A DNA stretch of 64,000 nucleotides. Origin: Pseudomonadota bacterium (GTDB lineage: Bacteria > Bdellovibrionota > Bacteriovoracia > Bacteriovoracales > Bacteriovoracaceae). The stretch covers positions 1-64,000 of the forward strand of contig JAIYDL010000019.1 in assembly GCA_027487515.1 (NCBI GenBank), read 5' to 3'. The notes beneath the pieces are model-generated. The model was not told the origin of the DNA. It worked only from the letters and a program-made list of their open reading frames with translations, and did not search any database. Shown here in pieces: positions 8,600 to 16,642 of the stretch; the first letter of the stretch is position 1, and the number at the start of each line of letters is the position of its first letter. A program made the position numbers and the translations under genes.

Positions 8600-9559
8600 A
8601 TGGTCATAGAAACAGAGGTCGGGCGGCTCGTTAAAATGGAGATCTTGCATCTCCTCAAGTTTAGCGACAACTTCATCGGGGTCGAGGTCCATGTCCTTGT
8701 GAACGGCAAGTACGTAAAGCTCAACTACGCCAACGACGTTTTCGTGCAGATCCTTCGGAAGCTCCAGCAAAAAGAAGTCAGTGAGGTCTACATCAACGAG
8801 GACGACTGCAAGCGCATCGTGGAGGAGATCAAGCAGTCTCTGTCGGAACAGTCGCTCAATGATTCGAAGCTCGATCAGGCGAAGCGGGTTGAGATCGTGA
8901 GCGCCGCCCTGGATACGGTGAAAGGAGTGATCAATCAGCTCGGCGTTGAGCCAGAGACGGTGAAGCTCCTGAAGACCATTAACACCCGGGCGATGGCCCT
9001 CCTTCAGGACTCCCCGTCGCTCCTTGCCTTCATTCGCGAATTCAAGAAAAACTGCTCAGAGGAATTTCTCCTGTCGATCCTCACCAATTACATCATGTCC
9101 CTCATGATCGATAAGTTTCCCTGGAGATCCGCCCAGGTTAAGGAGAAAGGCGCCCTGGCCTCGCTCATGTGCGACATGACACTCAAGCCGGAGGACTTCG
9201 CCGAGCTCAGGGCCTGGAAGACGAGCGGTGGGAAACTGAGTTCTCGGTTGAAGATGCATCCGGCCGACATCGCCAACAAGCTCAAAAAAGACAAGCTCCT
9301 GATTCCGATCGAAACCATTACCATCATCGAGCAGCATCACGAATTCCCGGACGGATCTGGATTCCCGTATGGGATCAATGCCAATCGCTTCAACCAACTC
9401 TCAGCAATCTTCATCGTCGCTCAGCAGTTTGCCGAGCGACTGCATGAGGCCCGATACGATTACGACAAACGCAGTGCCATCATCAAAGACATCCGCGAGC
9501 GCTACTCATCCAAGGTCTTCGACAAAGCGGTGGATGCTCTTACGATCGTCGTGGGCTAG
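8600..9559 (+). CDS. Degenerate HD-GYP-like protein
   Basis: 319 aa, ATG at 8600 with AGGAT six bases upstream; longer frames upstream lack a site. The N-terminal 80 residues form an alpha/beta region I do not recognise. The C-terminal half follows an HD-GYP domain: an ALASLMCDMTLKP segment sits where the HD metal site should be, HP occurs in MHPADIANKL, and QHHEFPDGSGFPYG matches the HHE..DGSGYP loop. The His-Asp pair has become Cys-Asp, so c-di-GMP hydrolysis is doubtful. It may bind a ligand or partner instead. No neighbour suggests a role. Confidence 0.7.
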   Translation: MVIETEVGRLVKMEILHLLKFSDNFIGVEVHVLVNGKYVKLNYANDVFVQILRKLQQKEVSEVYINEDDCKRIVEEIKQSLSEQSLNDSKLDQAKRVEIVSAALDTVKGVINQLGVEPETVKLLKTINTRAMALLQDSPSLLAFIREFKKNCSEEFLLSILTNYIMSLMIDKFPWRSAQVKEKGALASLMCDMTLKPEDFAELRAWKTSGGKLSSRLKMHPADIANKLKKDKLLIPIETITIIEQHHEFPDGSGFPYGINANRFNQLSAIFIVAQQFAERLHEARYDYDKRSAIIKDIRERYSSKVFDKAVDALTIVVG

Positions 9560-9803
9560 ATCCCACTCTCCCATTTTAGCCAGGGTAGTCCTCTCGGTTT
9601 GAGCTCAAAGTCTTTATAATTATTGTGAAAAATTCTGAAAACTTGATCGGAGGACTGAGCCTTTTTAGTAAGCCAAAGAGGAGGAGAATAAAATAATTTT
9701 TTGTAACGGCTCGCTGCGAAATCCGGCACATGTAATCAAAACTTCCAAGGTTATGAAAATTTCGTGTAGGCTTTTACTTAAGATTTTTTCCAATGGAGGA
9801 TTT

Positions 9804-10193
9804 ATGGGACTACAAGAAAAACAGACTTTCGCAGAAGTTAATGAAAAGTATCTTCCTGTGAAACTTGAGGAGTTGAAAACAGTGACTGGTGCGCAGATTG
9901 AGGTCAGCTTCGACGTCGCTAGTTTCACAACCGTCAATGGGATCAAGGCCATTCCTGACTCAATTTTCACTCGGCTTAATTCTGACATGGCGGACATTTG
10001 TAAGGATAAGTTAGGGAAGGAAGCCGTCGGCGAGGCGATCAAGAAGATCAACATCGTTAATCATGCGACGGGTGGATTCGTTCTGGATCTGAACGCAGGA
10101 ACTTTTACCGTAACTGCGAAGCTCGATGGCTCACTTGGTAAGGACATTCCGAGCTACGGAGATTACAAGAAGTTTTTGATGGCGAAACTCTAG
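9804..10193 (+). CDS. Hypothetical protein (129 aa)
   Basis: Starts at an ATG with GGAGG five bases upstream. The product is a small mixed alpha/beta soluble protein with no signal peptide. It has a beta-rich pattern at both ends (VSFDVASFTT and GTFTVTAKLDG) and a helical middle. I do not recognise a family. Base composition is clearly more AT-rich than the flanking housekeeping genes, as in the next genes. A perfect hairpin lies about 90 bases after the stop. Confidence 0.72.
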   Translation: MGLQEKQTFAEVNEKYLPVKLEELKTVTGAQIEVSFDVASFTTVNGIKAIPDSIFTRLNSDMADICKDKLGKEAVGEAIKKINIVNHATGGFVLDLNAGTFTVTAKLDGSLGKDIPSYGDYKKFLMAKL

Positions 10194-10282
10194 TCGGTAG
10201 AGACTTCTCTAGCGACCGTTCGTCTCTTCAGCGCTGGGTTCAGAATTCAGTGAAGACCTCACTTCAGTTAGTTCTATCTATG

Positions 10283-10304
10283 GTTCCCATCTTCGGATGG
10301 GAAC
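10283..10304 (+). terminator. Perfect hairpin with TTCG loop
   Basis: A 9-bp perfect stem (GTTCCCATC / GATGGGAAC) closed by a TTCG tetraloop, 90 bases downstream of the gene ending at 10193. There is no T-tract after it. It may end or stabilise the 3' end of that transcript. The rest of the 10194-10477 gap shows only a short AGAGA/TCTCT hairpin near 10200. Confidence 0.4.
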
Positions 10305-10477
10305 TTCCAAGTTCGAGAGAATCATCTGCTTCATGAATCTCTGCTTCTCACGGCGCTCTCCGGTGACCTACATCTTGCAAACTTTCTACCCGTAGACCAA
10401 ATTTTTTGTCGACTTCGCAGCTCCCACGTACGATTTTTTTTCAGCAATCTGTTGGGAGTGATGATAAAATCGAGCTC

Positions 10478-11251
10478 ATGAGAAATGTATTAATTTTAAG
10501 TTGTATTTCGTATGTGTCTCTTGCCGCGACGGTATGTGCCGAGAGCTCCCACTTAACGATGGAAGATCTGAACGCATTGACGAATCATGGTCGGTGGACT
10601 GAACTTTTGGATCGCGGGGATCAGGTGAGGCCCTCCGACCGCACGAAAGTCTGGCAAGAGCGAGTAACCCAGGCGGGGACAAATCAGATCGAGGCCTACG
10701 GAAACCTTTCGAGTGAAGTTATCAATGGAGATGCGCCGGTCTACAAGAGTGTTTCCGCCTACGAGAAGAAGTATCCATTCTTGACTCAAGACAAGAAGTA
10801 CCTTCAGGCAAAAGCAAAAGCAGCTCAGGGCCTGACTCGAACGTGCGTTGCCAGACCTGGTGCGAACTGCTGGTTAACGATAGAGGCCCTCACGGAAGGT
10901 GTGTCTGAGTACCCCGCGGGTGCGGCGAAAGAAATAGCGCAGTACATGAAAAACAACTTCAGACCTTCAGAAAGTTTAAAGTACTGGATCGCTGCTGTGA
11001 AAGAAAACAAAGAGGTGTGCAAGGAATCCGCGTTCATCCAAGCCCTCGCGAATACTCTCTCCCAAGATCCCAAGAGTCCCGCGGTGGGCGATGCTAAAAC
11101 CACGCTCAAGGCGTGTTTACCGGCCATTGAACCGGAGATGGTAGATCAGTTGCGTAGCGCTAAGCCTGGGGATAACTTCACCGTCAATTCCTGCGCCCTT
11201 TTGCTGGACCATGGAAAGGTGACCCTTTTAAAAAAATCTAAATGCCAGTAA
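10478..11251 (+). CDS. Secreted hypothetical protein
   Basis: 257 aa from the ATG at 10478; this choice exposes a clean signal peptide (residues 1-20, ending ...TVCAES). The mature part is mainly helical with a Lys/Ala-rich stretch (QAKAKAAQGL) and several Cys (for example LTRTCVARPGANCW, NKEVCKES, LKACLP and the last-but-one residue), consistent with disulfides formed in the periplasm. Family unknown. It lies 53 bases before the next small secreted gene, in the AT-richer block. Confidence 0.72.
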   Translation: MRNVLILSCISYVSLAATVCAESSHLTMEDLNALTNHGRWTELLDRGDQVRPSDRTKVWQERVTQAGTNQIEAYGNLSSEVINGDAPVYKSVSAYEKKYPFLTQDKKYLQAKAKAAQGLTRTCVARPGANCWLTIEALTEGVSEYPAGAAKEIAQYMKNNFRPSESLKYWIAAVKENKEVCKESAFIQALANTLSQDPKSPAVGDAKTTLKACLPAIEPEMVDQLRSAKPGDNFTVNSCALLLDHGKVTLLKKSKCQ

Positions 11252-11304
11252 CCACAGATAACAATCACGCTTCGAAAAGCACATCGAAGTTCAACGGAGG
11301 AACT

Positions 11305-11745
11305 ATGAAAAGAATTATTCTTACGAGCCTTTTAACCGTCGGCGTAGCTCAGGTTGCTTTCGCGGGCCCAGCCGCGGATCAAAAGATGCTTAATAAATCC
11401 ATGGAGAAAATTAAAGTTTCGGAGGACTACACAGAAAAAACTTGCGGAGCAAAGATCGCTGCGAAGTTAGACGATTCGTTCAAGGGTGAGGAAGCCGTGG
11501 CGACGGCCAACTGGTGTAGCTCCGCCGTCGATGCGCTCGGTCTTCTTTGTAAAGATGCTGTCTTCAAGGCCGCCGTCGCGAAGCAGATCAAGTCGATTAA
11601 CTGTAAGTACGATGCGTCGTTGAAAGCGTCTGACAACTCCGGGGTCAAGGTTCAAAAAAGTGGATCTTCAGTGGACGTCGCGTGGAACAAGGGTTCTTCG
11701 AACATTTCCGATGTCGTGAAGAAGCACTTAGAAGATACTCTCTAA
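11305..11745 (+). CDS. Small secreted hypothetical protein
   Basis: 146 aa; ATG at 11305 with GGAGG six bases upstream. Signal peptide about residues 1-20 (...VAFAGP). Four Cys occur (KTCGAKI, NWCSSAV, LLCKDAV, INCKYDA), probably two disulfides. A C-terminal segment is Ser/Gly-rich. The protein is basic and highly soluble. The strong ribosome site suggests good expression. Family unknown. Confidence 0.75.
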   Translation: MKRIILTSLLTVGVAQVAFAGPAADQKMLNKSMEKIKVSEDYTEKTCGAKIAAKLDDSFKGEEAVATANWCSSAVDALGLLCKDAVFKAAVAKQIKSINCKYDASLKASDNSGVKVQKSGSSVDVAWNKGSSNISDVVKKHLEDTL

Positions 11746-11765
11746 AACTTTCAGGGTAGGTGAGT

Positions 11766-12533
11766 GTGCCGCGATCAGCTTTAGTCTTTATCCTGTGTCT
11801 GTTCACCACCTACCCGACTTTTTCCGAGGAACTTACGCTCCGTGATCTCAAGTCCCAGGCGCAAGTTCAGCTCGTGCCGTTCCCCGGGCTTCCAGGATTC
11901 TTTCTCGTGGCATGGGACAAGGTTCCAAACAAGAACCCAAACGGCGTCCTCGTCTTTCAAAAGCTCAAGGAAAGTTTTGGGTCTCGGTATGTGACAGTCG
12001 GCCCCGGAGAGCCGTTTTCTTTTTTTGAACCGACAGCACGAACTCGAGTCGAGGGAGCGCGGACCTTTAAATTTGATTTTGATCTTCGGGACTCAAGCAC
12101 TACCCTGACCTCAACGCAAGACAAACCAGACCCCTCAGCTATTCTTAAGGCCTACCGAGAATCTCAAGGAGTCTCGGAACCGGCAGAAGACAAAAAAATT
12201 ATTGATCAGTACATCGATGAGCAGGTCAAAGATTTTAATCATACCTGTAAGGCGCAGATGAAGTTCGAGATCGCACCGGAGGGGTTTTCAAAAAAAGAGA
12301 GATCCTACCTCGTCAAGCAGCTCGGAGGTGCCGTTGCTGGTCTTACTTCGGTCTGCCTCGATCCCGTCTACCAGAAAGAAATTTCGTACCTGAAGAAAAT
12401 TATTCTCCAGTATGGTGGCGACAACGGGCTGGTCATTTTTAGAAAGAATTCTCAGGTTCTCACGATCGTCGTTTCAGAGAAAACCATGAATCCCCGCAAT
12501 CAAGCCCGGGCCTGGGCACTCAAGTCATTTTAA
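11766..12533 (+). CDS. Secreted hypothetical protein
   Basis: About 255 aa from a GTG at 11766 (another GTG six bases upstream is possible; an AGGTGAG sequence sits just ahead of the second). Signal peptide of about 20 residues ending ...PTFSEE. The mature protein starts with a beta-rich region and ends with a helical domain containing two Cys. Family unknown. It closes the run of three co-directional small secreted genes, with only about 20 bases to the previous stop. Confidence 0.7.
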   Translation: MPRSALVFILCLFTTYPTFSEELTLRDLKSQAQVQLVPFPGLPGFFLVAWDKVPNKNPNGVLVFQKLKESFGSRYVTVGPGEPFSFFEPTARTRVEGARTFKFDFDLRDSSTTLTSTQDKPDPSAILKAYRESQGVSEPAEDKKIIDQYIDEQVKDFNHTCKAQMKFEIAPEGFSKKERSYLVKQLGGAVAGLTSVCLDPVYQKEISYLKKIILQYGGDNGLVIFRKNSQVLTIVVSEKTMNPRNQARAWALKSF

Positions 12534-12573
12534 CACCTACTCAACCCGAGGCCGCGAGCTGCGCGAGGGATGA

Positions 12574-13152
12574 TCAAATCCGCTGTGGCCCTCTCGGCTG
12601 GCTTTCTTGTATCCTCACGGGACCTTGCTGTGCCTGTGCCGGGAAGGCCCCCCGTCGACGGAGATAGCTTCGGAAAAGATACTCCATCGTCGTGACATTC
12701 GGTGCGACGAAGCCGATATTCATTCGCACACCCTCGAAGATGCAGCGGAGTTGGAGCTGGGTCCCGGAACTCGTTTCTAAGACCAGACCATGCAGCGAAT
12801 CGCTGTGATTGGTTCTTCCGTCGTAGGTCGTGTTTGAGTTCACGACTGTGAGTGTATTTCCTCTTCCAATGACATGGCCTGAGGGAGAGGGAGCGAGGCT
12901 CTTAGCGAGTGTTAGGATGCACGCTCTCCCCGGGTCCTGATACCCCGGGTCGAAGAAGTAAAATTGATCATTCAAAATGATGTCTCTTCTCACCCGATAC
13001 TGAGTACCGATCGGCACCATAAAGTATTTCGATTGGTCTGCCCATGTTCGGGACGCTGGCCGCCGGTTTTCCCTCGAGGCCCCCATCGTCGTGCCGGTAG
13101 ACAGAAGGGTTAAAAATAGGCCAAAGGCAACAACTGGTTTTAAACGCATCAT
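12574..13152 (-). CDS. Secreted hypothetical protein
   Basis: 192 aa, with AAGGAAC six bases before tandem ATG codons. Signal peptide about residues 1-24 (...TTMGAS). The middle is beta-rich, with two Cys (RACILTLAK, QLRCIFEGV) that could pair. The last 30 residues are Gln/Arg/Pro-rich and probably disordered. Family unknown. It converges on the secreted-protein run upstream. Confidence 0.7.
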   Translation of the reverse strand: MMRLKPVVAFGLFLTLLSTGTTMGASRENRRPASRTWADQSKYFMVPIGTQYRVRRDIILNDQFYFFDPGYQDPGRACILTLAKSLAPSPSGHVIGRGNTLTVVNSNTTYDGRTNHSDSLHGLVLETSSGTQLQLRCIFEGVRMNIGFVAPNVTTMEYLFRSYLRRRGAFPAQAQQGPVRIQESQPRGPQRI

Positions 13153-13393
13153 TTGCAGTTCCTTTTTCCAGTCTTAAGACTCGGTTTAAGCTCATGGACA
13201 TCCAATTCCAGTGCCAGGATTGCGACCCATTTACCTGGGGCAGGACCCTAGATCGTGGCGCCTGATTTTCCAGTGGTGTACATCTCTTTGCCGGCCGTCT
13301 TGAATGTCTTCAGTTGTTTTTCAGGGATCTGGTCCGGAGAAGAAATCTCCTTGGGATATTCTCATCTGAGACTGGGTGGGGTACCGTATCGAT

Positions 13394-14245
13394 ATGTCAC
13401 CGCTTTTGGCCATTTTAATGGTATCAACCTCAGTTGCCTGGGCCTGTAAGATCAACTGGGAAAAGCTTCCTCATAAGGTTCCTGGTTTTGCTGACAAGGC
13501 TCGCCCTCAAGGGCTGACCGTTTTCAACGGCAATCTTGTTCTATCGAATCACTTTAAAGATGCTAGGTATCGGCGTCCTTCGGAGCTGATTTTTCTTCAT
13601 CAAGAAAGCTTCAAGGTTTTGAAGAAGTTATCGTTCCCCGAGGGCTTTGCGCACGTTGGTGGCTTGGGTTCAGATCAGCAATTCATTTATGCTTCTGACT
13701 TTGGTCAGCGTGACATCTTGCAGATTGATGTGGCTTCGAGTTTTAAAAATAACACACTTGTTTTTAAGAGAGCTCTATCTCTGGAGATCGCAGGAGCTTC
13801 TGGGCTTAGTGTTCGTAACGATTTGCTTGCCGTTTCCTTCTATGCTTTGCCCCACCGGAGCCCTTACTTCCGTGATCGATTCTTGCAGTTCTATGACCTC
13901 TCCACATCGAAGAGAGTGCATTTTAAGGGAGAAATTTTCAGCAGTAATTTTTCTCAGGGATTGGCCTTCGTCGAGGTTAAGGACAAGGTCTTCTTGGTAG
14001 AATCTATAAATTCATTTTCAAGTGTCTTACGGTACTGGTTGACGGGTCTTGATTCTGCGTCCGACATCATCCGGACGTATGCCGTTAATGTCTCAGCAAA
14101 AACAATCCGTCACATGAGAGATGATGTTCTTCCGTCAACGATGGTTGAAGACTTGGCGTTCGATGGGGAGAGAACTCTTTACACAACTGATGAGCAGGAT
14201 TTTCATTTCTATCGGGGGGCTGTCCAGGAAAGGTGCTCAAACTAG
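13394..14245 (+). CDS. Secreted beta-propeller-like hypothetical protein
   Basis: 283 aa; the ATG at 13394 gives a signal peptide (MSPLLAIL...SVAWAC). A few repeated beta-strand units (for example GLTVFNGNLVLSN, LGSDQQFIYASDFGQ, VEDLAFDGERTLYTTDE) resemble the blades of an NHL/SGL-type beta-propeller, but no exact family is recognised. Composition is visibly AT-richer than the genes to its right, similar to the block at 9.6-12.5 kb, a hint of separate origin. Confidence 0.68.
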   Translation: MSPLLAILMVSTSVAWACKINWEKLPHKVPGFADKARPQGLTVFNGNLVLSNHFKDARYRRPSELIFLHQESFKVLKKLSFPEGFAHVGGLGSDQQFIYASDFGQRDILQIDVASSFKNNTLVFKRALSLEIAGASGLSVRNDLLAVSFYALPHRSPYFRDRFLQFYDLSTSKRVHFKGEIFSSNFSQGLAFVEVKDKVFLVESINSFSSVLRYWLTGLDSASDIIRTYAVNVSAKTIRHMRDDVLPSTMVEDLAFDGERTLYTTDEQDFHFYRGAVQERCSN

Positions 14246-14319
14246 CTCGGTTTTGAGGGGAGAGAGTGGAGGGATCTGGTGACTCTACGCTCAGAGACAC
14301 CAGACTCCTCAGTGATTGC

Positions 14320-14874
14320 TTAGGGTTTAAAGAGCTTTAAATAATCCCGGATTGCCTTCAGCTCCGTCGCCGTAAGCCTCGGTCCCGTCGGGGGCATGTT
14401 TCCACTTTCCGCCTCGAGGTACAGATCGGTCTCCTCCGGCTCCTGGTCTTTCACCATGCGCTTGAGCCGTTCCTCGTCACCGAAGCTTCGGTGGCAAGAG
14501 ACACAGCGGTCGGCGATGATGGTCTTGCCCGACACGGCCGGGGCCGCGCGCTTAAGATCCGTCAGGTAGGTCCGGAGTGCTTCGAGCTCTTCGGTCGTGA
14601 GCGCCGGCCCGGCCGGCGGCATGGTGCCTTCCTTCGAGACGATGAACAGGGTCGTCTCTTCCGGGGCCTTGTCTTTCACCAGGCGCTTGAGTCTTTCCTC
14701 GTCGGAGAAACTCTTGTGACAGCTCACGCACTTCGCTGCCAGGACATCTTTGCCCGCGAGAGCAAACTGCCCGGTTTGCGCGGGTTCAGAGAACCGCAGT
14801 TTCGAGCGGTCGCCGCAGCCACCAAGAAAAAGCAGAGTAACGAAGAGAAAACCTACCGTGCTACGTTCCACCAT
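14320..14874 (-). CDS. Di-haem c-type cytochrome lipoprotein (tandem duplicated domain)
   Basis: 184 aa with a lipobox (LFLGGC, Cys near residue 20), so it is lipid-anchored in the envelope. Two near-identical halves each carry a haem c site CVSCH followed by SFxDEERLKR and, about 35 residues later, a MPPxGP methionine ligand segment. This is an internal gene duplication of a small cytochrome c. It probably shuttles electrons in the periplasm. The start overlaps the end of the upstream PLP-enzyme gene by 22 bases, so they form one transcript. Confidence 0.87.
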   Translation of the reverse strand: MVERSTVGFLFVTLLFLGGCGDRSKLRFSEPAQTGQFALAGKDVLAAKCVSCHKSFSDEERLKRLVKDKAPEETTLFIVSKEGTMPPAGPALTTEELEALRTYLTDLKRAAPAVSGKTIIADRCVSCHRSFGDEERLKRMVKDQEPEETDLYLEAESGNMPPTGPRLTATELKAIRDYLKLFKP

Positions 14875-15656
14875 ACATCCCCCGTTTGACCGTGTTGTTT
14901 AATGAAGCTCCAGAGTTTGGCATCGTAGAAGAGATTTGAAGGAATCGCGGGCGGCTCTGGGGCCGCGTCCCGGAAGGGAACCGGGGCTTCGAAGAGCTCC
15001 ACCCGTGGGTCGGCCAGGACCGCTTTCAGGCGCGGGTCCTCTTGAGTGAGAATCCGAACGTTGACACACTTGAGCCGGGCCTCTTTGGGGAGAACCGTCA
15101 GGAGCGTTCTCACGAGCGTGCCACTTCCCACCGGCATCCACATCGTGCGGATCGGACCGCAGCGGTGTTCGATGTGCTTCAGGGCCTTGCGGAACTCGAG
15201 CGCTAAGTAGTTTCGAAAGATGGGGCAGTCAAAGCCCAGAGGAATTTTCAGGGTCTTCTCATCCTGGAGGAGCAGCGTTTGGGCTTCCGCCTCAGCGAGG
15301 TCTTCCGTCATGATGAGTTTGGCGCCGTACTCCCGGGCGGTGAGCGAGAAGGGGTGGAAGGCGTAGTCTGAGCGGCGTTGGTCCCGCTCGCAGACGATGA
15401 TGCATTCGACTTTGAGGGACTGACAGACCGAGGCCAGGGCGACCTGAGCAAACCCGGAGAAGGGGCTCGCGTAGACGAAGCGCTTGTAGCCCTTGCGGAT
15501 CATATCCCGGACGTAGGGCCCCGCCGCGCGCTGCTTGGTACCGCCGGGAAGGAGGTCGTCTCGAACGACGAAGGTTTCGTTCTGTTCATGTTTTAGGACG
15601 CTTAGGACGGGACGGGGAGACAGGTCTACGGGCTCTTGAAGTAAAAGCATGGGCAC
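14853..15656 (-). CDS. PLP-dependent enzyme, fold type II (ACC deaminase/tryptophan synthase beta-like)
   Basis: 267 aa. The N-terminal FVVRDDLLPGGTKQRAA segment places the PLP-binding Lys at residue 41, as in the ACC deaminase/D-cysteine desulfhydrase group. A Gly-rich phosphate-binding stretch occurs at WMPVGSGTLVRTL. The chain is shorter than typical family members (about 330 aa), so it may be a compact variant. Substrate unknown. It is divergently transcribed from a LysR-type regulator, which probably controls it. Confidence 0.72.
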   Translation of the reverse strand: MPMLLLQEPVDLSPRPVLSVLKHEQNETFVVRDDLLPGGTKQRAAGPYVRDMIRKGYKRFVYASPFSGFAQVALASVCQSLKVECIIVCERDQRRSDYAFHPFSLTAREYGAKLIMTEDLAEAEAQTLLLQDEKTLKIPLGFDCPIFRNYLALEFRKALKHIEHRCGPIRTMWMPVGSGTLVRTLLTVLPKEARLKCVNVRILTQEDPRLKAVLADPRVELFEAPVPFRDAAPEPPAIPSNLFYDAKLWSFIKQHGQTGDVWWNVAR

Positions 15657-15739
15657 CTCACTAATTACTGGTATAGCGCGGTGGAAGATCTTATGCTAAT
15701 TATGATTTCGAAACAGGTGTTTACAGAAAAGGAACAGCT
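15657..15739. promoter_or_regulatory. Divergent promoter/operator between PLP enzyme and LysR gene
   Basis: An 83-base, AT-rich divergent gap with short imperfect palindromes around TAATTA and GCTAATTATG. LysR-type proteins usually bind T-N11-A sites in such gaps and control the divergent gene. The assignment rests on arrangement only. Confidence 0.4.
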
Positions 15740-16642
15740 ATGGACGTTCAGGACATTAAGCTCGCGGAAATTGACCTCTTCCTGGCGATTCTTAAGGTGA
15801 AATCCATCCGGGAGGTCGCAAGGCAAAAAAATTTACAGGCGGGGCAAGTATCGAAATGGATCGCGGGTCTTGAGCGCAAGGTGGGTGCCCCCCTCCTGAA
15901 CCGTGCGGCCTCTGGCGTCACTCCCACGGCCCGGGCGCTTGAACTGCTGCCGGTCTTTGAGCGCATGAGTGTTCTCACAGAGACCATTGCCGGTGAAGCT
16001 TCAGAGGACGAATCCCAAGTGATTTCCGTTGCGTCATCATCTTTCCTTTCGACCCACCTTGTGCCGATGGTCCTTGGGGCGCTCCCCGCCTACCGGTTTC
16101 GAGTCATTGACCTTCCACCGACGAGTCTGGTGAACGCTGGCCTGCGTGGCGCTTTTAGCTACTGCTTCCATTCCCAGATCCTGGAATGGCCCCAAACCTG
16201 GACCACGAAGGCAGCCGTTCCCTTGCGCTGGAACCTCTACGCTCGCAAAGGGCATCCGATCCTATCTAACCCAACGCTCAAGTCGATCGTAAAGTATCCT
16301 TTCATTCTCCCGATCTACTGGACGAACGAAGGAACGCAGTTTGGAAATGACCAGTGCCCAGTTCCGCTCTCTAAACGGATCCGGGGGCATGAAACCGCCA
16401 CCGCTCAAAGTGCGGCCCAGATCGCAAAGGTCACTGATCAAGTCACCTTTCTTCCCGAGGTGGTCGGGGAAAGTGCTGGACTCGCACGTGTGGCCGCCCC
16501 CTGGAAGCAGGTGGAGACGATGTTATTCCTTACGGTCAAGAACTCAACGGTGAAGCAGAACGACTTCAAGCGCCTGCTCGAGGCCTGCTCCGGGGTGTTT
16601 CAGGGAAGTTCGACGAAGCCGGCGTCGAGGTCGAAGTCGTAG
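15740..16642 (+). CDS. LysR-type transcriptional regulator
   Basis: 300 aa. The N-terminal winged helix-turn-helix (about residues 8-65) reads EIDLFLAIL...SIREVARQKNLQAGQVSKWIAGLERKVGAPLL, the classic LysR layout. A periplasmic-binding-protein-like effector domain follows from about 90. Length is typical. The 3' end overlaps the convergent gene at 16600 by 43 bases. Effector unknown; likely target is the divergent PLP-enzyme/cytochrome unit. Confidence 0.9.
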   Translation: MDVQDIKLAEIDLFLAILKVKSIREVARQKNLQAGQVSKWIAGLERKVGAPLLNRAASGVTPTARALELLPVFERMSVLTETIAGEASEDESQVISVASSSFLSTHLVPMVLGALPAYRFRVIDLPPTSLVNAGLRGAFSYCFHSQILEWPQTWTTKAAVPLRWNLYARKGHPILSNPTLKSIVKYPFILPIYWTNEGTQFGNDQCPVPLSKRIRGHETATAQSAAQIAKVTDQVTFLPEVVGESAGLARVAAPWKQVETMLFLTVKNSTVKQNDFKRLLEACSGVFQGSSTKPASRSKS

